Shown here one piece after another: positions 8,228-16,676 of a DNA stretch of 64,000 nucleotides. The first letter of the stretch is position 1, and every line of letters starts with the position of its first letter. Source of the stretch: CAXTEJ01 sp964243295 (GTDB lineage: Bacteria; Actinomycetota; Actinomycetes; Actinomycetales; Angustibacteraceae); contig CAXTEJ010000004.1 in NCBI GenBank assembly GCA_964243295.1, positions 75,441-139,440 of the forward strand. The letters are read 5' to 3'. Position numbers and translations under genes: made by a program. The notes under the pieces were generated by a model, which saw nothing but the letters and a program-made list of their open reading frames with translations, was not told where the DNA came from and made no database searches.

Positions 8228-9313
8228 GTGAGCACCGAGACCATGACCGGCCCCGCTGCCGCCGGGGCGGCGGGCTCGACGATGCGCCGCGTCGTCGTGT
8301 CCGCGGACGGCATCGAGGTGACCCGTCACCAGGTCCCGGTGCTGCGTCCCGGCGAGGTGCTCGTCCGCTCGGTCGTCACGGGCGTCTGCGGCTCCGACGC
8401 CCACGCCGCCGCGGGCCGCCACCCCTTCGTCCCGCTGCCCTACCACCCGGGACACGAGGTGGTCGGCGTCGTCGAGCGCTCAGCCGGCGACGTCACCGGG
8501 TGGACGACGGGGCAGCGCGTCACGGTCGAGCCCGACCTGCCGTGCTGGCACTGCAAGATGTGCACCACCGGGCGCGAGAACCTCTGCGAGAACCTGACGT
8601 TCTTCGGGTGCGGCTACGAGCAGGGCGGCATGGCCGACTGGTTCACGGTCCCCGCGCGCCGGCTCCACGTCGTACCGGACCACATGGACCTCACCACCGC
8701 GGCGCTCATCGAGCCGCTGTCGACGCCGGTGCACGCGGTCCGCATCGCCGGCGACGTGCGCGGCAAGGCGGTCGTGGTGCTCGGCGCGGGCACCATCGGG
8801 CTGCTGGTGCTGGCGGTGCTGCGCGCTCACGGCGCCCGCGCCGTGGTGGTGACCGACGTCCTGGAGGCCAAGCGCCAGCGGGCCGCCCGGCTCGGCGCCG
8901 ACGCGACCGTCGACGCCACGGCACCTGACGCGGTCGCCGCGATCCGACAGGCGCTCGGCGAGAGCGCCGACGTCGTCTTCGACTGCGTGTCGTCCCAGCC
9001 CACGGTCGACCAGGCCGTCGCCCTGGCCGACAGGGGCGGCACAGTCGTGGTCGTCGGGGTGCCGACCCGCCCGCTCACCCTGCCGCTGCCGATCATCCAG
9101 GACCACCAGATCCGCATCCAGGGCAGCGCGACCTACCTGCCCGAGGACTACGCCGAGTCGATCCGGCTGCTGTCGTCGGGGGCCGTGCGCGCCGCTGACG
9201 TCGTGACCGACGTCCTGCCCCTGGAACGGGTGTCGGAGGCCTTCGCCATGTGCGCGTCGGGTGACCACGGCAAGGTGCTCGTGCACCTCGACGAGACCAC
9301 GTCGCTGACCTGA
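8228..9313 (+). CDS. zinc-dependent alcohol/polyol dehydrogenase (MDR family)
   Basis: 361 residues from a GTG with CGGAGGAG seven bases upstream. It has the full medium-chain dehydrogenase set: catalytic zinc ligand C54 in VCGSD, GHE at 75-77, the structural zinc cysteines C106, C109, C112 and C120 in the CxxCxxCx7C pattern, and the coenzyme loop GAGTIG. Overall it resembles sorbitol/threonine/butanediol dehydrogenases. It would oxidise a secondary alcohol or polyol with NAD(P). It stands alone, divergent from the beta-glucoside lacI, which may or may not control it. The exact substrate cannot be told. Confidence 0.88.
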   Translation: MSTETMTGPAAAGAAGSTMRRVVVSADGIEVTRHQVPVLRPGEVLVRSVVTGVCGSDAHAAAGRHPFVPLPYHPGHEVVGVVERSAGDVTGWTTGQRVTVEPDLPCWHCKMCTTGRENLCENLTFFGCGYEQGGMADWFTVPARRLHVVPDHMDLTTAALIEPLSTPVHAVRIAGDVRGKAVVVLGAGTIGLLVLAVLRAHGARAVVVTDVLEAKRQRAARLGADATVDATAPDAVAAIRQALGESADVVFDCVSSQPTVDQAVALADRGGTVVVVGVPTRPLTLPLPIIQDHQIRIQGSATYLPEDYAESIRLLSSGAVRAADVVTDVLPLERVSEAFAMCASGDHGKVLVHLDETTSLT

Positions 9314-9325
9314 CCCCACCCCGGC

Positions 9326-9339
9326 GTGATCATGCGATC
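9326..9339 (-). repeat. dispersed motif GATYGCATGATCAC, copy 1
   Basis: Exact match on the minus strand (GATCGCATGATCAC), 13 bases after the dehydrogenase stop. Confidence 0.6.
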
Positions 9340-9471
9340 CCCGCCCGCCACGTCAGCGAGACCGCGCGTTCGGGGCAGCTGTGCCGCTCAGGTGCCCTGA
9401 ACGTGCGTGGTCGATGGACCAGCGGCCGCCGGGGGGCCTCGATGGCTGACACCGGAGCGGGGGTTCGCCGG

Positions 9472-9485
9472 GATTGCATGGTCAC
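9472..9485 (+). repeat. dispersed motif, copy 2 (one mismatch)
   Basis: GATTGCATGGTCAC, preceded by CCGG as in the copies at 63783 and 63951. Confidence 0.5.
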
Positions 9486-9586
9486 GGGGGTGGGGCGGAC
9501 AGGGAGCGCTCGTGCGCGCCGCCCGGTCGTGTCAGCGGGGCGAACCCGTGCCGCAGCGCCCGGGGCGAGCGGGTTGCTCAACGTGG

Positions 9587-9787
9587 TCAGCTGCGCTGCG
9601 TGGGGATTCCCGACAGCAGTGCGCGCACCTCGGCCTCGCGGTAGCGGCGGTGGCCGCCCAGGGTGCGGATCGACGTCAGCTTGCCGGCCTTGGCCCAGCG
9701 GGTGACCGTCTTGGGGTCGACCCGGAAGAGGGCGGCCACCTCCGCGGGGGTGAGCAGCGACTCCGCGTCGGGGCTCCGCGTGACCAT
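9587..9787 (-). CDS. bldC: BldC-like MerR-type developmental regulator
   Basis: 66 residues made of one helix-turn-helix domain of the MerR/excisionase type. The core VDPKTVTRWAKAGKLTSIRT and GGHRRYREAEVRALL match Streptomyces BldC almost residue for residue, as I remember it. BldC binds DNA cooperatively and holds back early entry into development in Streptomyces; in other actinobacteria the role is less clear. The ATG at 9787 has GAAGGAG upstream and gives the standard length. The same frame runs further upstream, but without similarity. Neighbours (unknown protein, leucine/valine dehydrogenase, DUF3073, purM, purF) match the Streptomyces order. Confidence 0.95.
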   Translation of the reverse strand: MVTRSPDAESLLTPAEVAALFRVDPKTVTRWAKAGKLTSIRTLGGHRRYREAEVRALLSGIPTQRS

Positions 9788-9906
9788 GGTCTCTCCTTCG
9801 TCGCGCCGGCACCGGGAGGAGCGCGGTCGAGATCCACTATCGATCATCGATGCCCTGAGGGGAACAAGTCGGGCGAGCCATCTTTGCGCACGCACTAACT
9901 AGTCAC

Positions 9907-10788
9907 TCAGCTGGCGCGCGCCAGCAGGGCGACGCGCTGCCACCGGGTCGAGAAGCGCCGGTACGCCGCGGCCGCCGACAGCGCGTCGCCCTCGACGAGG
10001 GCGGCGAGCCCCTGCGCGACGTCGTCCGCCGAGTCGTCGCCGCGCAGGTGCGCGTCGTCGAGCAGGTCGACCAGCCCGGCGTAGTCGAGCTCGACCAGGC
10101 TGCGGTGGTCGAACTGCTCGAGCCAGCGGGACACGGCCTCGATCTCGGCGACCACGTCCAGGTCGTCGAGGTGGGCGCGGGCGGACCGCAGCCCGTGGGC
10201 GCACCGGCGGCGGGCCGACGACATCGCCGTCCGGTAGCGCAGGTGGCGCTCACCCTCCAGCACCAGGTCGCGCTCGTCGCCGGTGAAGGGGACGAACCAC
10301 GACACCGGCACCCGCCAGGTCGCCGCCCGTGTGAAGACGCGAGGCTCGCCGCCCTCGCGGGTGTACTCGGCGAGGTCGGCGGCTGCCTGCTCGCGCAGCA
10401 CCGGCGAGGGCTCGCCCAGCGCGGCCGCCAGTGCGGTGGCCCCGCCGTCGGTGGCGGCGAGCTGGCGCCACACCCGCAGCCGGGTCTGCTGCGGGCACAC
10501 GTAGGTCGCCTCGCCGACGGTCAGCACCAGCGCGTCGGTGCTCTCCACCGGCGGGACGGGGACCGGCGGGCGCCCGGCGAGCCGGCGCACGGCCGCGGCG
10601 AACTCCTCGGCCTCGAGCGCCGTGCGGTCGGGCTGCGTGAGCGCGTACGCCGTCCAGCGGGCGCGCGCCTGCTCGGGCAGGTGCTCGACGGGTTCGAGGA
10701 CCCGCAGGTACGACACGTACGGGGGGCGCCTGCTGCCGGCCGAGCGACCGCTCGGGCCTGGCCGGTCGGGGCGTCGGCTGTCGGGCAC
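9907..10788 (-). CDS. conserved protein of unknown function next to bldC
   Basis: About 293 residues from a GTG at 10788. I do not recognise a domain. The sequence is soluble, mostly helical and rich in Ala/Arg/Asp, with conserved-looking stretches VSYLRVLEPVEHLPEQAR near the N-terminus and WRVPVSWFVPFTGDERDL in the middle, then a helical part (SARRRCAHGLRSARAHLDDL). There is no signal peptide or membrane segment. It lies between bldC (same strand) and a dehydrogenase on the other strand. The start is not certain, since no clear ribosome site is seen. The longer open frame upstream runs through the oppositely coded dehydrogenase and was rejected. Confidence 0.7.
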   Translation of the reverse strand: MPDSRRPDRPGPSGRSAGSRRPPYVSYLRVLEPVEHLPEQARARWTAYALTQPDRTALEAEEFAAAVRRLAGRPPVPVPPVESTDALVLTVGEATYVCPQQTRLRVWRQLAATDGGATALAAALGEPSPVLREQAAADLAEYTREGGEPRVFTRAATWRVPVSWFVPFTGDERDLVLEGERHLRYRTAMSSARRRCAHGLRSARAHLDDLDVVAEIEAVSRWLEQFDHRSLVELDYAGLVDLLDDAHLRGDDSADDVAQGLAALVEGDALSAAAAYRRFSTRWQRVALLARAS

Positions 10789-10830
10789 GGCCCAAGGGTG
10801 CCACCCCGGCCCCACCCTAGGGTGGCGGGT

Positions 10831-11955
10831 GTGACGACCGGCCCCCACCCGTCCCTGCCCGACCTCGCCCACGCGACGCCCAGCAGGCTCGGTGATCAGC
10901 TGGGCGGCCACGAGCAGGTGGTGTTCTGCCACGACGAGACCACGGGCCTGCGGGCGATCATCGCGCTGCACTCGACGGCGCTCGGCCCGGGCCTCGGGGG
11001 CACCCGGTTCCACCCCTACGCCGACCTCGAGGCGGCGCTCGCCGACGTGCTCGACCTCTCGCGCGGCATGACCTACAAGAACGCGCTGGCCGGGCTCGAC
11101 CACGGCGGCGGCAAGGCCGTCATCATCGGCGATCCCGCGACCGACAAGACCGAGGCGAGGTTGCGGGCGTACGGCCGCTTCGTGCAGTCGCTGTCCGGTC
11201 GCTACGTCACCGCGTGCGACGTCGGCACCTACGTGGCCGACATGGACGTCGTCGCGCGCGAGTGCGACCACGTGACCGGGCGCAGCGAGAGCGACGGCGG
11301 GGCGGGCGACTCCTCGGTGCTCACGGCGGTCGGCGTCTTCCAGGGCATGCGCGCGGCCTCGGCCCACCGGTTCGGGACGTCGTCCCTGGCCGGACGACGG
11401 GTGGGCATCGCCGGCGTCGGCAAGGTCGGTCACCAGCTGGCCACCCTGCTGCTCGCGGACGGGGCCAGCGTCGTGGTGACCGACGTGTCGTCGTCCGCGC
11501 TGGACCGGGTGCGCGCGCAGCACCCGCAGGTCGACGTCGTCGCCTCGACCGAGGACCTGGTGCGGCTCGAGCTCGACGTCTACGCGCCCTGCGCGCTGGG
11601 CGGGGCACTCACCCCCGAGGTGGTCGCCGGGCTGAGCGCGCGCGTCGTGTGCGGGGCGGCCAACAACCAGCTGGCGCAGCCGCACGTGGCCGACCTGCTG
11701 CTCGAGGCCGGCGTCACCTACGCACCCGACTTCGTCGTCAACTGCGGCGGCGTGATCCAGGTGGCCGACGAGCGCCGCGGCTTCTCCTTCGAGCGGGCCC
11801 ACGCCCGCACGCTGGGCGTCTACGACACCACCGCGAAGGTGCTGCAGACCGCGTTGGACGCCGGCACCGCACCGTCCGTGGCGGCCGAGCGGCTCGCCGA
11901 GGAGCGCATCAGCGCGGTCAGCGGCCTGCGCCGGACGTGGCTGCCCGGGCGCTGA
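10831..11955 (+). CDS. Leu/Val/Phe-type amino-acid dehydrogenase
   Basis: 374 residues of the Glu/Leu/Phe/Val dehydrogenase family. It catalyses NAD-dependent oxidative deamination of branched-chain amino acids to 2-oxo acids, which can feed branched fatty-acid synthesis. Visible features are the substrate-site lysine K83 and catalytic lysine K95 in TYKNALAGLDHGGGKA (spaced 12 apart, as in leucine dehydrogenase), GGTRF before them, and the Rossmann loop GVGKVG. The GTG at 10831 follows a G-rich stretch; the longer frame upstream lies over the opposite-strand gene. In Streptomyces the gene at this place in the bldC block is valine dehydrogenase, so valine/leucine is the likely substrate. Confidence 0.9.
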   Translation: MTTGPHPSLPDLAHATPSRLGDQLGGHEQVVFCHDETTGLRAIIALHSTALGPGLGGTRFHPYADLEAALADVLDLSRGMTYKNALAGLDHGGGKAVIIGDPATDKTEARLRAYGRFVQSLSGRYVTACDVGTYVADMDVVARECDHVTGRSESDGGAGDSSVLTAVGVFQGMRAASAHRFGTSSLAGRRVGIAGVGKVGHQLATLLLADGASVVVTDVSSSALDRVRAQHPQVDVVASTEDLVRLELDVYAPCALGGALTPEVVAGLSARVVCGAANNQLAQPHVADLLLEAGVTYAPDFVVNCGGVIQVADERRGFSFERAHARTLGVYDTTAKVLQTALDAGTAPSVAAERLAEERISAVSGLRRTWLPGR

Positions 11956-12103
11956 GCCACCGCACCGCGCCACCGCGGGTGGTCGGCCGTTCGAGGCGGC
12001 GAGTCGCAGCATCCTCCCGCGACGATGTAGCGTGGAGGGCACGACAGACAACTGATCCCGGGGCCGCGCGAGCCGCCCTGGTCAACGCATGAGGGTGGAC
12101 GCT

Positions 12104-12301
12104 ATGGGTCGCGGCCGAGCCAAGGCTAAGCAAACCAAGGTCGCCCGGGAGCTGAAGTACTACAGCCCCAGCACCGATCTGTCGGCCCTGCAGGCAGAGC
12201 TGCACGGTCCGTCCCGCTTCGACGAGCTCGTCGCGGGTCGCACGCCCGAGCCGGTCGAGGACGAGGACGACGACCGCCCCTGGGCCGCGGGCGAGCGCTG
12301 A
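12104..12301 (+). CDS. DUF3073 small protein
   Basis: 65 residues beginning MGRGRAKAKQTKVARELKYY, the family hallmark, with a basic N-terminal half and an acidic tail (VEDEDDDRPW). The function is unknown. It is found throughout actinobacteria near purM. The ATG at 12104 is preferred over one five codons earlier because the family starts at MGRG and a GAGGGTGG ribosome site precedes it. Confidence 0.9.
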   Translation: MGRGRAKAKQTKVARELKYYSPSTDLSALQAELHGPSRFDELVAGRTPEPVEDEDDDRPWAAGER

Positions 12302-12312
12302 CCCGACGCTGA

Positions 12313-12346
12313 TCGCGCTCGGCTCCCCACCGGCAGCCGAGCGCGA
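12313..12346. terminator. bidirectional terminator between DUF3073 gene and SDR gene
   Basis: Perfect 12-bp arms (TCGCGCTCGGCT at 12313-12324, complement at 12335-12346) with a 10-base loop, between convergent genes. Confidence 0.7.
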
Positions 12347-12364
12347 GAACGTGCGGAGCGTGGG

Positions 12365-13111
12365 TCAGCGGGGATACTGCTCCACCCGCGTCGTCACGAC
12401 CGCCGTCTGCAGCACCATGTCACCGGGCAGGGTCACGGCCATCGCGATGATCCGGGCCACCTGCGCCGGGTCCATCATCTTCTCCGGCGGCAGACCCCAC
12501 TGGTCCATCATCGGCGTCGCCATCGCGGCGGGGTTGAGCGCGCACACCCGGATCGGCCAGCCGCGCTCGCGCGACTCGCTCTGCAGCACCTCGGTCAGCT
12601 TGAGCAGCGCGGCCTTGGACGAGTTGTAGGCACCGGCTCCCGACCCGACGGTCAGGGCCGAGATGGAGACGACCGACACGATGTCGGCGGGCCGCTCGCG
12701 CTCGCCGGCCGCCAGCACCCCGCGCACGAACGCGCGCGAGGTGTGCATGGGCCCGTGGGTGTTGACGCCGAAGACGGCGTGCCACTGCTCGTCGCTGACG
12801 TCAGGGATGTCGGCGCCGCGGTCGGTGCCGGCGTTGTTGACCAGCACGTCGAAGGCGGTTCCGGCCTTCGCGAACGTCGCGCCGAGCAGCGCGTCGACGG
12901 CGGCGGAGTCGGTGACGTCCAGCTGCACCGCCTCGGCGCTGCCCCCGGCCTGCTCGACGCGCTTCGCGGTCTCCTCGGCGCCGACGAGGTCGATGTCGGC
13001 GGCCACCACGTGGGCACCGCGGCTCGCGAGCTCGAGGGTGGTGGCGCGGCCCAGACCGCTGCCGCCGCCGGTGACCAGTGCCGTGCGGCCGTCCATGTCG
13101 TGCGTCGTCAC
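12365..13111 (-). CDS. SDR-family oxidoreductase
   Basis: 248 residues of a classical short-chain dehydrogenase/reductase: coenzyme motif TGGGSGLG near the N-terminus, NNAG, and the catalytic pair in YNSSK. Family members act as NAD(P)-dependent alcohol dehydrogenases or ketone reductases; the substrate cannot be told. The GTG at 13111 has GAAGGAG upstream and starts a normal SDR N-terminus. It lies downstream of purM on the same strand with a 95-bp gap that holds a small hairpin, so it is probably a separate unit. Confidence 0.87.
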   Translation of the reverse strand: MTTHDMDGRTALVTGGGSGLGRATTLELASRGAHVVAADIDLVGAEETAKRVEQAGGSAEAVQLDVTDSAAVDALLGATFAKAGTAFDVLVNNAGTDRGADIPDVSDEQWHAVFGVNTHGPMHTSRAFVRGVLAAGERERPADIVSVVSISALTVGSGAGAYNSSKAALLKLTEVLQSESRERGWPIRVCALNPAAMATPMMDQWGLPPEKMMDPAQVARIIAMAVTLPGDMVLQTAVVTTRVEQYPR

Positions 13112-13156
13112 GCGTGCTCCTTCGTACGTCGGCGCCGGGGGCTCCCCCGACGTGAT

Positions 13157-13177
13157 CACGACCTACCCTCGGTCGTG
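13157..13177. terminator. hairpin downstream of purM
   Basis: Inverted repeat CACGACC / GGTCGTG with a 7-base loop, about 30 bases past the purM stop. Candidate weak terminator. Confidence 0.4.
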
Positions 13178-13206
13178 GGCGCCAATCACGGGCCGTGACG
13201 GCCGCG

Positions 13207-14310
13207 TCAGCGGTGGGAGCCGACCAGTCGCACGCTGCCACCGTCGACGCCCTTGGCCCCCTGGGTGACGTCGTCGCGGCCCGGCGGGCGCGCCTCGCGC
13301 ACGTCGCCGAGCACCCACGCCGGCACGCCGCGCGCAGCCAGCCGCTCGAGCGCCCGGCCGGCGTCGTCGGCGGCGACGACCGCGACCATGCCGACACCGA
13401 GGTTGAGGGTGCGCTCGAGGTCGGGCACCGGCACCTGGCCGAGGTCTCGCACCAGCCCGAACACCGGCGCCGGCGTCCAGGTCGACCGGTCGACGACCGC
13501 CTCGAGCCCGCGGGGCAGCACGCGCGCGAGGTTGGCCGCGAGACCGCCGCCCGTGACGTGGCTGACGGCGTGGACGTCGACGTCGTCGGCGCGCGCCAGG
13601 CCGAGCACGTCGAGGGAGTAGATGCGCGTCGGCTCGAGCAGCTCTTCGCCGAGGGTGCGGCCGAGCTCGTCGACGTGGCGCTCGAGCCCCCACCCGGCGC
13701 GCTCGACCACGCGCCGCACGAGCGAGTAGCCGTTGGAGTGCAGGCCCGACGACGCCATGGCGACGACGACGTCGCCGGGGCGCACGCGCTCGGGGCCGAG
13801 GACGGCGTCGGCCTCGACCACGCCGGTCGCGGCGCCGGCGACGTCGTACTCGGTGGGGCCGAGCAGGCCAGGGTGCTCGGCCGTCTCGCCGCCGACGAGC
13901 GCGCAACCGGCCTGCACGCAAGCCTGCGCGATGCCTTTGACGATGGCCGCGATGCGCTCGGGAACCACTGCGCCGCAAGCGATGTAGTCGGTCATGAACA
14001 GCGGCTCGGCGCCGCAGACGACGATGTCGTCGACGACCATGCCCACCAGGTCGAAGCCGATCGTGTCGTGGACGTCGAGGCGCTGCGCGATCTGCACCTT
14101 GGTGCCGACGCCGTCGGTGCTCGTGGCGAGCAGCGGCCGTCGAAAGTCCCGCAGCGCACTGGCGTCGAACAGACCGGCGAACCCGCCGAGGCCGCCGACC
14201 ACCTCGGGGCGCCGGGTCTTGGCGACCCAGTCGCGCATCAGCTCGACCGCGCGGTCACCCGCCTCGACGTCGACCCCTGCCGCCGCGTAGGTCAGCGGCA
14301 GGTCGCTCAC
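13207..14310 (-). CDS. purM: phosphoribosylformylglycinamidine cyclo-ligase (AIR synthetase)
   Basis: 367 residues, normal for PurM. It closes the imidazole ring of AIR from FGAM with ATP in purine synthesis. Signatures are ATSTDGVGTK near residue 64, DLVGMVVDDIVVCGAEPLFMTDY, and GGETAEHPG. The GTG start overlaps the purF stop (GTGA), so the two are translationally coupled with purF first. Confidence 0.96.
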   Translation of the reverse strand: MSDLPLTYAAAGVDVEAGDRAVELMRDWVAKTRRPEVVGGLGGFAGLFDASALRDFRRPLLATSTDGVGTKVQIAQRLDVHDTIGFDLVGMVVDDIVVCGAEPLFMTDYIACGAVVPERIAAIVKGIAQACVQAGCALVGGETAEHPGLLGPTEYDVAGAATGVVEADAVLGPERVRPGDVVVAMASSGLHSNGYSLVRRVVERAGWGLERHVDELGRTLGEELLEPTRIYSLDVLGLARADDVDVHAVSHVTGGGLAANLARVLPRGLEAVVDRSTWTPAPVFGLVRDLGQVPVPDLERTLNLGVGMVAVVAADDAGRALERLAARGVPAWVLGDVREARPPGRDDVTQGAKGVDGGSVRLVGSHR

Positions 14311-15863
14311 GGTCGCCGCAGCGCGTCCGCGGCGCCGGCGCCGGCGCCCGTGACGACGCCGTCGGCGTCGCGCAGCGGGTGGCCGCCCACCTCGAGCCCG
14401 GGCAGCGTCTCGAGCACGTGCTTGCCGAGCTGGGCCTGCGGCGGCAGCTCGATGGGGTAGACGCCGCTGAAGCAGGCGGTGCAGAGGTTCTCGCGCGGCT
14501 GGTTCGTCGCGGCGACCAGGTGCTCCTCGCTGATGTAGCCCAGCGAGTCGGCGCCGATGCTCGCGCGCACCTCCTCGACCCCGAGGCCGGTGGCGATGAG
14601 CTCGGCGCGGCTCGCGAAGTCGATGCCGTAGAAGCAGGGCCAGCGCACCGGCGGCGACGAGATCCGCACGTGCACCTCGGCGGCTCCCGACTCGCGCAGC
14701 ATCCGGATCATGCCGCGCTGGGTGTTGCCCCGGACGATCGAGTCGTCGACGACCACGAGCCGCTTGCCCTTGATGACGTGGGTGAGCGGGTTGAGCTTGA
14801 GCCGGATGCCGAGCTGGCGGATCGTCTGCGTCGGCTCGATGAAGGTGCGGCCGACGTAGGAGTTCTTGACGAAGCCCTGGCCGTACGGCGTGCCGCTGGC
14901 CTCGGCGTACCCGATCGCGGCGGGCACGCCCGACTCGGGGACGCCGATGACGAGGTCGGCCTCGACGGGGTGCTCGGCGGCGAGCCGGCGTCCCATGTCG
15001 ACGCGCGCCTCGTGCACGACGCGACCGCTGATGGTGGCGTCGGGACGCGCGAGGTAGACGTACTCGAAGGCGCAGCCCTTGGGCGTCGCGGGCGCGAAGC
15101 GGTGGGTGCGCAGGCCGTCGGAGTCGATGGCGACCATCTCGCCGGGCTCGATCTCGCGGATGACGCTGGCGCCGATGGTCGCGAGCGCGGGGGTCTCGCT
15201 GGCGACCACCCAGCCGCGCTCGAGCCGGCCGAGCACCAGCGGCCGGACGCCGTGCGGGTCGCGGGCGGCGTAGAGCGTGCGCTCGTCCATGAACACCAGC
15301 GAGAACGCGCCGCGCAGCAGCGGCAGCACCTCCAGCGCGGTGGCCTCGAGGCTGCGGTCGGGGTCGCCGGCGAGCAGCGCCGTCACGAGCGCGGTGTCGG
15401 TGGTGTTGCCCCGGCTGATCTCGCCGGCGCCGGGCACGCCGTACCGCTCACGCACCAGCGCGCGCAGCTCGGTGGAGTTGGTGAGGTTGCCGTTGTGGGC
15501 GAGGGCGACCGTGCCCCCGGCGGTGTTGCCGAGCGTGGGCTGGGCGTTCTCCCAGTTGCTCGCACCGGTGGTCGAGTAGCGGCTGTGCCCGATGGCGAGG
15601 TGACCCTTGAGCGAGTGCAGCGCGGTCTCGTCGAAGACCTGCGACACCAGGCCCATGTCCTTGTAGACCAGCAGCCGCTCGCCGTCGCTCGCCGCGATGC
15701 CGGCGGACTCCTGCCCGCGGTGCTGCAGCGCGTAGAGGCCGAAGTACGTCAGCTTGGCGACGTCCTCGCCGGGGGCCCAGACGCCGAACACCCCGCAGGC
15801 GTCCTGCGGACCCTTCTCGCCGGGCAGCAGGTCATGGGTCAGCCGTCCATCGCCTCGTGCCAC
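14307..15863 (-). CDS. purF: amidophosphoribosyltransferase
   Basis: 518 residues. This enzyme makes the first committed step of purine synthesis (PRPP + glutamine to phosphoribosylamine). A 22-residue propeptide precedes the nucleophile cysteine of CGVFGVW (C23), so N-terminal processing is expected as in Bacillus-type PurF. Further features are LQHRGQESAG and the PRPP loop VVVDDSIVRGNT. The GTG at 15863 gives the usual start (ARGDGRLTHDL); the longer frame has no similarity. It is coupled to purM by a GTGA overlap. Confidence 0.96.
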   Translation of the reverse strand: MARGDGRLTHDLLPGEKGPQDACGVFGVWAPGEDVAKLTYFGLYALQHRGQESAGIAASDGERLLVYKDMGLVSQVFDETALHSLKGHLAIGHSRYSTTGASNWENAQPTLGNTAGGTVALAHNGNLTNSTELRALVRERYGVPGAGEISRGNTTDTALVTALLAGDPDRSLEATALEVLPLLRGAFSLVFMDERTLYAARDPHGVRPLVLGRLERGWVVASETPALATIGASVIREIEPGEMVAIDSDGLRTHRFAPATPKGCAFEYVYLARPDATISGRVVHEARVDMGRRLAAEHPVEADLVIGVPESGVPAAIGYAEASGTPYGQGFVKNSYVGRTFIEPTQTIRQLGIRLKLNPLTHVIKGKRLVVVDDSIVRGNTQRGMIRMLRESGAAEVHVRISSPPVRWPCFYGIDFASRAELIATGLGVEEVRASIGADSLGYISEEHLVAATNQPRENLCTACFSGVYPIELPPQAQLGKHVLETLPGLEVGGHPLRDADGVVTGAGAGAADALRRP

Positions 15864-15921
15864 CGCTCCAGTGTCCCACAGACCACCCGGTCGCGGGCGA
15901 CCGCCGCGACGACCGCGAGGG

Positions 15922-16182
15922 TCAGCCCCGGCCGCGCCCGAACCGCTCGATCGCCACCGCGACCAGGCCGGCGAGCAGGGCGCCGAGGATCGCGCAGCCG
16001 ACCGCGAGGTAGGCGACGAGCCGGGCGCGCCCGGTGTCGGGCTCGGCCGCTCCCGTGAGACCACCGATGACGCCGACGAGCACACCGAGCACGACACCGG
16101 CGCCGATGAAGACCTCGTACCGCGGGGCGCGACGCACCTTGGCCCGCCACACGCGGCCCTGCTGGGGCGTCTGCTCGCTCAC
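15922..16182 (-). CDS. small membrane protein upstream of purF
   Basis: 86 residues with two predicted membrane segments (YEVFIGAGVVLGVLVGVIGG, then LVAYLAVGCAILGALLAGLV) and a basic C-terminal tail (ERFGRGRG). The function is unknown. A small protein of this type is, as I recall, a frequent neighbour of purF in actinobacteria. The GTG at 16182 follows a weak GGACGG. It is on the same strand as purF with a 58-bp gap. Confidence 0.75.
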   Translation of the reverse strand: MSEQTPQQGRVWRAKVRRAPRYEVFIGAGVVLGVLVGVIGGLTGAAEPDTGRARLVAYLAVGCAILGALLAGLVAVAIERFGRGRG

Positions 16183-16258
16183 GCCGTCCACGCTAGTGCT
16201 GCCGCGGCCCCCCGGCGACGGTCCGGCCCGGTTGCCACCGTGAGGCGCGGCACACGGC

Positions 16259-16630
16259 TCAGCGAGCGGGCACGAGCGGCAGCAGCGTCGACAGGTCGGC
16301 CCGCTCACCGCTCGCCCGGACGGCTCCGGCCGCCCTGGCCTGCGCCCAGGCGAGCTCTCCGGTGGCGAGGGCGAGCCAGGTGCCGGCGTCCGTCTCGACG
16401 ACGTTGGGCGGTGTGCCGCGGGTGTGCCGAGGGCCCTCGAGGCACTGCGTCACGCCGAACGGCGGCACGCGCACCTCGACGGTGTGGCCGGGCGCGCGCT
16501 CGGCGAGCTCTTCGAGCGTGTAGCGGACGGCGGTCGCCGTGGTCGGGCGGTCGGCCGCGGCCGGGTCGCGCAGCCAGGACGTGAGAGCCGCCCGACCGGC
16601 GGCGACGTCGGTGCGGCGCTTGGGGGGCAC
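16259..16630 (-). CDS. sterol-carrier-family-like protein
   Basis: 123 residues. The sequence (ATAVRYTLEELAERAPG, VEVRVPPFGVTQCLEGPRH, TRGTPPNVVETDAGTWLALATG) matches the small actinobacterial proteins annotated as sterol carrier family, related to the SCP2-like C-terminal domain of maleylpyruvate isomerase-type proteins. The biochemical role is unknown; lipid or small-molecule binding is inferred from the fold. The GTG start at 16630 is followed by the basic PPKRR typical of the group. It keeps the purF-side position seen in other actinobacteria. Confidence 0.75.
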   Translation of the reverse strand: MPPKRRTDVAAGRAALTSWLRDPAAADRPTTATAVRYTLEELAERAPGHTVEVRVPPFGVTQCLEGPRHTRGTPPNVVETDAGTWLALATGELAWAQARAAGAVRASGERADLSTLLPLVPAR

Positions 16631-16676
16631 CGTGCCATCGTCCCACCGCTCAGCGCGGCAGCGCGCGCGCCTGGTC

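Larger units (their letters stand above)
9314..9586. other. convergent intergenic region with two copies of a dispersed motif
   Basis: No gene. It holds GTGATCATGCGATC at 9326-9339 and GATTGCATGGTCAC at 9472-9485, in opposite orientation. Both belong to the dispersed repeat described under findings. Confidence 0.5.

Noticed and set aside
7861..8313. Minus-strand 150-codon frame between lacI and the dehydrogenase
   Set aside because: No motif, poor codon pattern, no ribosome site, and it overlaps the dehydrogenase start.
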